Both the position numbers and the translations under genes were made by a program. A DNA stretch of 5,830 nucleotides from an uncultured bacterium (GTDB lineage: Bacteria; Actinomycetota; Coriobacteriia; Coriobacteriales; Eggerthellaceae), in assembly GCA_947649215.1 (NCBI GenBank), contig CANSQW010000095.1, positions 1 to 5,830 on the forward strand, in the 5' to 3' direction. Below the pieces are notes generated by a model, which made no database searches, was not told where the DNA came from, and was given only the letters and a program-made list of their open reading frames with translations. Shown in pieces: positions 1-5,600 of this stretch (position 1 is the stretch's first letter; each line of letters opens with the position of its first letter).

Positions 1-140
1 GCTCGGGCGCGGTGGTGCGCTCGGTAGGGGCCGTGGCCCCCGGCGACGCGCTCGCCGTCACCGTGGCCGACGGCGAGCTGGACTGCCTCGTCCGCTCGGC
101 TCGCGCCACCACCTCTGTCGAACCCTGGAAGGAGTCCTAG
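1..140 (+). CDS. xseA: Exodeoxyribonuclease VII large subunit, C-terminal end (partial)
   Basis: The reading frame is open from base 3 and ends at TAG 138-140, giving the last 45 residues of a protein that begins outside the window. The visible tail contains APGDALAVTVADGELDC followed by a short variable end (VEPWKES). This matches the C-terminal part of XseA, where a beta-rich 'GD.l...v.dG.l...V' segment closes the protein. XseA is the catalytic subunit of exonuclease VII, which degrades single-stranded DNA in both directions to short acid-soluble oligonucleotides and works in DNA repair in the cytoplasm. The identification rests on this tail plus the directly abutting xseB gene, the usual partner. 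The stop codon touches the xseB ATG, so the two are almost certainly co-transcribed and translationally coupled. The end carries the xseB ribosome site (GGAAGGAG, 127-134). Confidence 0.85.
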   Translation, partial: SGAVVRSVGAVAPGDALAVTVADGELDCLVRSARATTSVEPWKES

Positions 141-398
141 ATGAGCGATACCCTGCGACCCGTTGACGAGCTGACGTTCCGCGAGGCCATGGCCGAGCTG
201 GAGGGCGTCGTCAGCGTACTTGAGAGCAACACCCTCGAGCTGGAGGAGAGCCTCACCAGCTACGCGCGCGGCGTGGCGCTGCTCGCCTCGCTGCAGCGCC
301 GCCTTGACGCGGCCGAGCAGCAGGTGGACGTGCTCATGGGCGAGCTGGCCCCCGCCCCCGACGACGAGGTTCAGGACACCACGCTGTCCAAGGCCTAG
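141..398 (+). CDS. xseB: Exodeoxyribonuclease VII small subunit
   Basis: This 85-residue protein has a normal length for XseB. It contains the family core: LTFREAMAELEGVV at residues 11-24, a LES turn at 27-29, LELEESLTSYARGVALL at 32-48, then an RRLDAAEQQVDVL helix at 53-65. These are the two helices that form the coiled hairpin by which several XseB subunits bind one XseA. The last about 15 residues are acidic and variable, as is common. XseB has no catalytic residues of its own and is needed for exonuclease VII activity on single-stranded DNA. The start is well fixed: GGAAGGAG lies at 127-134, six bases before ATG, and the preceding xseA stop ends one base before the start. There is no gap between xseA and xseB, so they form an operon; the HIT gene follows 36 bases later on the same strand. 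Confidence 0.95.
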   Translation: MSDTLRPVDELTFREAMAELEGVVSVLESNTLELEESLTSYARGVALLASLQRRLDAAEQQVDVLMGELAPAPDDEVQDTTLSKA

Positions 399-434
399 GC
401 GGCCTGGCCGGCACCGAAGAGAGAGGAGCGCGCC

Positions 435-794
435 ATGCGCAAGGACGACTGCATCTTCTGCAAGATAGCGGCGGGGGAGATCCCCGCGACGAAGGTCTAC
501 GAGGACGATGAGGTGCTCGCCTTCGAGGACCTGAGCCCGATGATGCCCGTGCACACGCTCATCATCCCCAAAGACCACTACGACAACATCGCCGACGGCA
601 TTCCCGACGAGGTGATGGGCCGCCTCTTCAACACGGTGGGGAAGGTGGCGCGCCTGAAGGGCGTCGAGGAGGGCGGCTTCCGCGTGGTGGTGAACACGGG
701 CGATGATGCCTGCCAGAGCGTTCACCATGTGCACGTCCACGTGCTCGGCGGCGCGCAGATGAACGACGGCGACCCCTCCCTGAAGGGGGAGTAG
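435..794 (+). CDS. HIT-family (histidine triad, HINT-like) nucleotide-binding hydrolase
   Basis: This 119-residue protein carries the histidine triad HVHVHVL at residues 98-104. H100 is the expected nucleophile, and GG follows at 105-106. By alignment from memory with HINT1, other active-site positions are present: H40 in SPMMPVHTLIIPKDH, N87 in VVNTGDD, and S95 before the triad. An N-terminal CIFC (C6 and C9) is the metal-binding pair found in many bacterial members. HINT-type proteins hydrolyse purine nucleoside phosphoramidates and aminoacyl-adenylates in the cytoplasm; the in vivo role in bacteria is generally unclear. AGGAG at 424-428 sits six bases before the ATG. The C-terminus (AQMNDGDPSLKGE) lacks the Trp-Pro-Pro-Gly-like ending seen in many HINT1-type proteins, so substrate preference may differ. 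The gene lies 36 bases after xseB and could be read with it; no functional link to DNA repair is implied. Confidence 0.93.
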   Translation: MRKDDCIFCKIAAGEIPATKVYEDDEVLAFEDLSPMMPVHTLIIPKDHYDNIADGIPDEVMGRLFNTVGKVARLKGVEEGGFRVVVNTGDDACQSVHHVHVHVLGGAQMNDGDPSLKGE

Positions 795-809
795 GTCCCG
801 CTCGCCGAA

Positions 810-834
810 AGGGCGCCCCTCGCGCTGGCGCCCT
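810..834 (+). other. Strong GC hairpin between the HIT gene and ackA
   Basis: AGGGCGCC at 810-817 pairs perfectly with GGCGCCCT at 827-834, leaving a nine-base loop. It begins 16 bases after the HIT stop, where a terminator for the xse-HIT transcript would be expected. No T tract follows (the next bases are CGGCGCGCGG), so it is not a classical intrinsic terminator. It could slow polymerase, protect the 3' end of the upstream mRNA, or act with Rho. The hairpin itself is seen directly; its role is inference. Confidence 0.5.
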
Positions 835-877
835 CGGCGCGCGGCCCCCTAGAATTCTCTGCTGTACACTCGAGTCT

Positions 878-884
878 AAGGGGG
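878..884 (+). promoter_or_regulatory. Ribosome binding site fixing the TTG start of ackA
   Basis: AAGGGGG lies seven bases before TTG 892. No ATG or GTG in the same frame offers an alternative that keeps the conserved N-terminus: the protein must begin at MNVLVINAGSSS, where N7 is part of the active site. This makes TTG the start codon. A TACACT hexamer at 865-870 resembles a -10 box, but it would put the transcription start almost on the ribosome site and has no good -35 partner, so no ackA promoter is assigned. Confidence 0.75.
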
Positions 885-891
885 CAGGTCG

Positions 892-2133
892 TTGAACGTA
901 CTCGTCATCAATGCAGGATCTTCGTCTCTGAAATACCAGCTCGTCAACGTTGAGAGCCAGCAGGTCATGGCCAAGGGCATCTGCGAGCGCGTAGGCTCGG
1001 CCGAGGCCTTCCACAAGCACGGCATCGACGACAACGAGGTGGTCATCGACGCGAAGATGGCCGACCACAACGACGCGATGGCCCTCGTGCTCGAGTCGCT
1101 TACCTCAGGCCCCACCAAGGCCATCGACTCGCTTGACGAGATCGACGCCGTCGGGCACCGCATCGTCCAGGGCGGCAAGTACTTCGAGCGCTCCGTCCTC
1201 ATCGACGAGGACGTCATCGCCAAGATCGACGAGCTGGCCGAGCTCGCGCCCCTGCACAACAAGGCGGCGCTCATGGGCATCTACGCCTGCCAGGAGGCCC
1301 TGCCGGACAAGCCCATGGTGGCGGTGTTCGACACGTCGTTCTTCCACTCCATGCCGCCGAAGGCCTACATGTACCCGCTGCCCTACGAGCTCTACGAGAA
1401 GTACGGCATCCGCAAGTACGGCGCCCACGGCACCTCGCACCGCTATATCGCCGAGCGCGCGGCCGCCTTCATGGACGAGCCGCTTGACGACCTCAAGCTC
1501 ATCACCTGCCACCTGGGCAACGGCTGCTCGATGTCGGCCATCGACCACGGCGTGGCGGTGGACACCTCCATGGGCCTCACGCCGCTCGACGGCCTCATGA
1601 TGGGTACCCGCTGCGGCGCCATCGACCCGGCCATCGTGCCCTTCATCATGGAGCATGAGGGCCTTTCCGCCGCAGAGGTCAACGACCTCATGAACAAGAA
1701 GAGCGGCCTGCTCGGCATCTCCGGCATCTCGAACGACCTGCGCAGCGTGCGCGACGCCTCCGAGGCCGGTGACGAGCGCGCCCAGCTCGCCTACGACATG
1801 TACTCCAACTCGGTCAAGAAGTACATCGGCCAGTACATCGCCGTCATGGGCGGCGTGGACGCCATCGTGCTCACGGCCGGCGTGGGGGAGAACTGCGAGA
1901 AGATGCGCCGCATGATCTTCGCAGGGCTCCAGCCGCTCGGCATCGTGCTCGACCTGGAGAAGAACAAGGAGCGCGGCTTCGAGCGCGAGGTCTCGGCCGA
2001 CAGCTCCCAGGTGCGCATCATCATCATCCCCACCAACGAGGAGCTCATGATCGCCCGCGACACCTTCTACATCATCCGCGAGCGCGAGGTGGCCGAGGCC
2101 GCCGGCGTGGACATCCACACCGAGATGCTGTAA
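892..2133 (+). CDS. ackA: Acetate kinase
   Basis: This 413-residue protein has about the family's usual 400-residue length and is intact. Acetate kinase converts acetyl phosphate and ADP to acetate and ATP, the last step of the phosphotransacetylase-acetate kinase fermentation route in the cytoplasm. Family motifs appear in order: NAGSSSLKY at residues 7-15, GHRIVQGG at 88-95 (R90), PLHNKAAL at 120-127 (H122), FDTSFFHSMP at 146-155 (D147), YGAHGTSHRY at 176-185 (H179), HLGNGCSM at 207-214, MGTRCGAIDP at 237-246 (R240), TAGVGEN at 328-334, and TNEE at 381-384, which supplies the metal-binding Glu. All expected catalytic and phosphate-binding residues seem present. The C-terminal tail after residue 395 is slightly extended and charged. 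The start is TTG with AAGGGGG seven bases upstream. No phosphotransacetylase gene is next to it here: the HIT gene lies 97 bases upstream and a structured spacer lies downstream. A hairpin at 2164-2184 probably ends the transcript. Confidence 0.98.
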   Translation: MNVLVINAGSSSLKYQLVNVESQQVMAKGICERVGSAEAFHKHGIDDNEVVIDAKMADHNDAMALVLESLTSGPTKAIDSLDEIDAVGHRIVQGGKYFERSVLIDEDVIAKIDELAELAPLHNKAALMGIYACQEALPDKPMVAVFDTSFFHSMPPKAYMYPLPYELYEKYGIRKYGAHGTSHRYIAERAAAFMDEPLDDLKLITCHLGNGCSMSAIDHGVAVDTSMGLTPLDGLMMGTRCGAIDPAIVPFIMEHEGLSAAEVNDLMNKKSGLLGISGISNDLRSVRDASEAGDERAQLAYDMYSNSVKKYIGQYIAVMGGVDAIVLTAGVGENCEKMRRMIFAGLQPLGIVLDLEKNKERGFEREVSADSSQVRIIIIPTNEELMIARDTFYIIREREVAEAAGVDIHTEML

Positions 2134-2163
2134 CGCCTGCTGCGGCTGGCGATCTGCGAGAGA

Positions 2164-2196
2164 GGCCCGGCGTGATGCCGGGCCCCTCGTGCGTTT
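2164..2196 (+). terminator. Probable transcription terminator after ackA
   Basis: GGCCCGGC at 2164-2171 pairs perfectly with GCCGGGCC at 2177-2184 around a five-base loop (GTGAT). It starts 30 bases after the ackA stop. The following tract is only moderately T-rich (CTCGTGCGTTT), so it is a weak intrinsic terminator of the kind common in high-GC genomes. A second, overlapping pairing is possible: GGGCCCC 2180-2186 with GGGGCCC 2197-2203 around a ten-base loop. The two pairings exclude each other because they share 2180-2184. Confidence 0.65.
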
Positions 2197-2231
2197 GGGG
2201 CCCCTGAGGCGGAGGGCCGGGCGCGGCGGAC

Positions 2232-2272
2232 GGGGCGGGGCGCGTGGGCGTGGGCGCGGGCGCGGGGCGGGG
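2232..2272 (+). other. G-quadruplex-forming G-tract cluster
   Basis: Seven runs of three or four G occur within 41 bases, at 2232-2235, 2237-2240, 2246-2248, 2252-2254, 2258-2260, 2264-2267 and 2269-2272. The loops between them are only 1, 5, 3, 3, 3 and 1 bases long. This meets and exceeds the usual four-tract pattern for an intramolecular G-quadruplex, on the coding strand of both flanking genes. It sits about 100 bases after ackA in the noncoding spacer. A role as a polymerase roadblock, read-through barrier or recombination site is inference; high background GC makes some G runs expected, but not this regular spacing. Confidence 0.6.
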
Positions 2273-2299
2273 CGCGGCGGAAAAGCGGCTCCTTTGCTG

Positions 2300-2456
2300 C
2301 GAGAAAGGCCGGCTTTGCAAGGCCTGAGTCCCGGATGAGGCGCCTTTGGCGCGACCGACGAGGCCTCTGTCATGCGCGACCTGGGATTTTGTCATGCTTC
2401 CGCCGCGTAGGCGAGTCGCGGGGCCCGCGTCAATCATGCAAAGCCGGCTTTTCTCG
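2300..2456. repeat. 157-base element bounded by 20-base inverted repeats (MITE-like or structured RNA)
   Basis: The left arm 2300-2319 and right arm 2437-2456 are reverse complements at 19 of 20 positions. The single difference would be a G-U pair in RNA, so all 20 bases could pair in a transcript. Each arm also contains a near-palindromic core around GCCGGC; AAAGCCGGCTTT at 2440-2451 is a perfect palindrome. The interior holds a small hairpin (GCGCC 2340-2344 with GGCGC 2348-2352), the palindrome GAGGCCTC (2360-2367), CCGCG 2403-2407 pairing with CGCGG 2417-2421, and two copies of TGTCATGC (2368-2375 and 2390-2397). There is no open frame with a convincing start. No flanking target-site duplication is evident. 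It may be a dispersed noncoding repeat of this lineage or the body of a small RNA; both are inference. Confidence 0.55.
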
Positions 2457-2459
2457 TCG

Positions 2460-2476
2460 AAATCGCGGCGATTTTT
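2460..2476 (+). terminator. Small hairpin followed by five T
   Basis: AAATCG at 2460-2465 pairs with CGATTT at 2469-2474 around the loop CGG, and T2472-T2476 forms a run of five T that overlaps the stem end. It lies four bases after the right arm of the inverted-repeat element, so it could end a transcript of that element. The stem is short and half A-T, so it would be weak on its own. Confidence 0.35.
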
Positions 2477-2482
2477 CGCCCG

Positions 2483-2518
2483 CACCCCGTTGCCCGCGGT
2501 AGGGAGGGGTGGTTTTTT
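2483..2518 (+). terminator. Intrinsic terminator upstream of the surface-protein gene
   Basis: CACCCC at 2483-2488 pairs with GGGGTG at 2506-2511. Inside, CCC 2493-2495 pairs with GGG 2502-2504 around GCGGTA, with an asymmetric internal loop (GTTG against A). One G then precedes six consecutive T at 2513-2518. A GC stem directly followed by a U6 tract is the classical Rho-independent form. It lies 64 bases before ATG 2583, so it either ends an RNA made from the preceding structured element or acts as an attenuator in the leader of the surface gene. Confidence 0.6.
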
Positions 2519-2550
2519 GCTGCCGAGTTGTTTACCATGGTGGGCAGCAA
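2517..2550. promoter_or_regulatory. Operator-like dyad around a weak -10-like hexamer
   Basis: TTGCTGCC at 2517-2524 and GGCAGCAA at 2543-2550 are perfect 8-base inverted repeats 18 bases apart. A second perfect palindrome, ACCATGGT (2534-2541), lies between the arms. TACCAT at 2533-2538 keeps the T1, A2, A5 and T6 positions of a -10 box, and a start about 7 bases later would give a leader of about 40 bases before ATG 2583. No good -35 hexamer is seen at the right distance. The dyad could be a regulator-binding site over the promoter, or a hairpin in the leader RNA. The repeat is directly visible; promoter and operator roles are inference. Confidence 0.4.
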
Positions 2551-2565
2551 GATCGGCAATCACCG

Positions 2566-2576
2566 AGAGAAGAGAG
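2566..2576 (+). promoter_or_regulatory. Ribosome binding site for ATG 2583
   Basis: The purine run GAGAAGAGAG ends six bases before ATG 2583, which is good spacing. The alternative start ATG 2612 has GAGGAG at 2593-2598, 13 bases away and therefore less well placed. This favours 2583 as the native start of the surface protein, although the nine-G tract puts it out of frame in this copy. Confidence 0.55.
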
Positions 2577-2582
2577 ATCATC

Positions 2583-2642
2583 ATGGCACTACGAGGAGCG
2601 GCATTCCGAAAATGCCTCACGGGGGGGGGTGTCTCCTCTTAG
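2583..2642 (+). other. Frame-shifted signal-peptide leader: 19-residue product in the nine-G state
   Basis: From ATG 2583 the frame reads MALRGAAFRKCLT, enters the G run, and stops at TAG 2640-2642 after 19 residues. R4, R9 and K10 form a typical positively charged N-region of a secretion signal. If the tract had one more G, translation would continue as TGGG-CLLLGFALMVGVPALA, a complete signal peptide, into the 1,000-plus-residue surface protein. With one fewer G the frame would instead stop at bases now numbered 2680-2682. This segment is therefore best read as the true 5' end of the downstream gene in an out-of-frame state, not as an independent small gene. Confidence 0.65.
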
Positions 2643-5600
2643 GGTTTGCCCTGATGGTGGGAGTGCCGGCCCTCGCCGTTGACGAGGCGGTTCCGGCTCT
2701 GTCGGAGCAGGCGGCATCCCAAGCGGCGGGGGCGGACGCTCCCGCGAATCCTGAACCCGAGAATACTGATGACGCGACCGCCGATCCGGCGGATGCCCCG
2801 GCGTGCGTCGCTTCGATGGCGGCCCGGGCGGACACGCCGGCAGCGGCTTCGGCCCCTGCGTCGGCTCCTGTGGCCGTTGGCGGGACGGCCCGGGCGGCGT
2901 CCCTCGCCGACACGGGCATCGCGGTGTCCGGCGGCGCGGAGGGTTCCGACTATGACCTTGACGAGGGCGCCAAGGTCATAACGGTGCTCACCGGAACCCC
3001 GCTCACGCTCGCCGGCGAGTCTGCGGTCTGGGGCGTGCGCGTGGCCCCGGGCGTGAAGGCGAACCTCACCTTGGCCGGCCTGACGGTGGATCTGTCCGCC
3101 GTCGGCGGCATTCCGCTTGACGTGGCCACCAACCTCTACGATGTGCAGCCCGACGGCACCCAGCGCCTGAGCGCGCCGGCGGCAAAGGCCGACGACGTCA
3201 CCAACAAGACGACGCTTCTGCTCACCTTGGCTGATGGCACGGTGAACGTGCTCAAGGGCGGAGACGGCGCGCCGGCGCTCCACTGCGGCGAGGGGTCGGT
3301 GCTCGTGGTGGACGATGCGGTGGCGAACGTGGATAGCGAGGGCCGTCGCATCACGCCAGATCAGGGCGCGGTTCCCTACGACTGCATGCTCGCCAACGGC
3401 ACAGCCCTCAAGGAGGGCGACCCGCTCTACCTCATGGAGAGCGCTGACCCTGGTGTGCTTGAGTGCACGGGCGGCCCAGCCAGCACCGGCATCGGTTCGG
3501 GCCAGGACGAGAACTCCGGCGACATGACCTTCGACGGAGGCGTGATCGGGGCGGATGCCCATGCGCCCTTGGCATCGAGCGCACAGTCCCTGCCATCGGC
3601 GGGTTGCGGGATAGGCGGATCCCTTGGCGGCAGCGCCACCAAGACCACCTTTAACGGCGGCGTCATCATCGCTCGAGCGTCAGCCCATGGCTCTGCCATC
3701 GGCGGTGGTCCGGTGGGCAAGGCCGGCGCTTGGGGAGGTGGCGCGGGGGATGTCTTTCGCTCGCAGCTCCCCAACACCATCACCAACCCTAATAAGAGCG
3801 GTGGCCAACGCTGCGGAGACATCGCCATCAACGGCGGGAAGATCAGCGCAGAGGGCGGGGAGCACGGCTATGCCTTCGGCACGGGCTGCTTTCCCGCCGA
3901 CAACGCCGGCTGCACCGTCCTCATCACCGGTGGCAACCTCGTGCCCGAGAACGCGAACGGCGTGGGCCAGTACAGCGGATATCTCGGCGCGCCGAACGCT
4001 ACGGTCATCGTCCAGGGCGGCTCCTTCAATCTGGAGCCAGCCAACTTCACCGGCACGGTGACCGACGGGGCGGGCAACGCGCTCACGCTCGTCTCCATCA
4101 GCCTCGGTGAGGACTCCGAGGTCATCGGCTCGCGCATCAAGAGCCTGACGGTGAAGGTGGACGGCGTGCCGCTCGCCCCCGACTACGGTCTGCCCTACGA
4201 GGTGGACGAGAAGGGCAAGGTGTACTTCTGGCTGCCCGCCACCGTCTCGACTAAGCGCGTCACCGTGGCAGACCTCGCCGTCTACGACAAGGCGTCCGGC
4301 ACGGTGACCGAATCGGAGTACGACTTCGTCCTGCCCCATGAGGGCGAGGACGGCAACGTGGCCAAGCGCAACGTCGAGATTGACGTGACCGACCAGGTGC
4401 TGGCCGACGATGCTCTGCGCTCCCTCGTGCGGAGGCGCTACGACGGGCTGGCGGTTGACCCCGCCGCGCTGAAGGACGCCGTGGCGGCCCTCGGCGTGGA
4501 GACCACCAAGCCGCGTCGGGCGCCGGTCACGGAGATCGACGCATTCACGAGCCAACGGCTGCTCGACAAGGACGGCAAGCCCGACCCCGAGCCCATCAAG
4601 GAGGATGGCGACCGCTCCTTCAAGCGCGCCGGCACCTACGAGCTGGTGATGGAGTCGAAGCAGTTTACGCGCGAGGACCCCTCCTTCGGCGACTCGTTCT
4701 GGGGTCACTGGCTCCTGTTCGACGCGGTGATCGAGGCTGCCGATACGCGCGTCTACGACGTATCGCAGGAGCTGTCTTACGACGCGTCCGCACCGGGCAG
4801 CGGGGATGACGCGCCTGCCAGCCGTCAGGCCGGGCGCGCCGAGGAGGGCGCGCTTAAGTCCGTCACCTTCCGCGCTTCGGTCATGCCCAACAACCAGACG
4901 GGCGACGGCCTTCAGCCCGAGGCGCTCACCTGCGAGGCCCCGACGGGCACGGTGGCCTTCTCTGTGAACGGCGTGGAGGTCGGTACGGCGAAGCTCGAGC
5001 CTGCCGCAGACGTGAACAGTGCGGGGTACGCCTGGTCGAAGGCCGAACTTGAGTGGGATCCCGCCGGGGCGGCCATTCCGCGACGGCCTGACGGGCGCCT
5101 CGTGGTGGAGGCGCGCTGCGACGGCGACGAGAACTACCGCGGCAGCTCGGCGCGCCAGGCAGACGACGCCCTCACCGAGGACGAGGCGCCAGGCTACCCG
5201 CTCGTGGACGTGCCCCAGGTGTCGGTGGTGCCCGACGACCCTGACGATCCGGACGCCAAGCCGCGGCCCCTCGAGCCCACGGGCCCGGCCGAGGTGCGCG
5301 AGCCCGGCCCCGATGACCCGCCGGGAATTACGAGCACCGTGCACGTGACGGTGCGTGACGAGGTGCGGGTGCCTCCGAGCGAGGGCGACCCCCTCACGGC
5401 CGATGACCTGCGAAAGTGGGCCGAGGATCGCTATATCGTGACGCCGGGCTGCGAGATAGCCGGCATCACGGTGGACGGCTCGCCTGACGGCGTGATCGAT
5501 CCCTCGATACCCGGCACCCATGAGGTGCGCGTGGTCGTGCGCGACCCTAAGACGGGCAACACCACCACGGTGGTGGTCGACTACACGGTGGTCAAGCCGG

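Noticed and set aside
865..870. TACACT as an ackA -10 box
   Set aside because: No acceptable -35 hexamer lies 16-18 bases upstream, and the implied start would leave almost no leader before the ribosome site at 878-884.
2016..2034. Tandem ATC repeats in ackA as a possible slippage tract
   Set aside because: Four ATC triplets encode Ile residues in a conserved beta-strand (RIIIIPTNEE), and changes would not shift frame. This is ordinary coding sequence.
1105..2373. A 422-codon open frame on the - strand across ackA
   Set aside because: It mirrors the acetate kinase gene codon for codon and extends into the spacer through GC-rich sequence free of stops. The composition is Ala/Arg/His/Val low complexity, with no recognisable motif.
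2134..2582. tRNA, CRISPR array or known riboswitch in the spacer
   Set aside because: No cloverleaf with a TTC loop and CCA-side stem, no regularly spaced direct repeats and no recognised aptamer core were seen. The repeats present are inverted, not evenly spaced direct repeats.
2346..2642. A 98-codon + strand frame through the spacer that ends at the same TAG as the frame from ATG 2583
   Set aside because: It runs through the inverted-repeat element and the terminator, has no ribosome site and gives a basic, featureless peptide. Only its last 20 codons, from ATG 2583, make sense as a signal-peptide start.
2612..2680. A lipoprotein signal at the Cys before the hydrophobic core (GGGC)
   Set aside because: A lipobox Cys follows the hydrophobic core and needs Leu/Val/Ile three residues before it. 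Here the Cys precedes the core and the preceding residues are Gly. ALA|VDEA is a better standard cleavage site.
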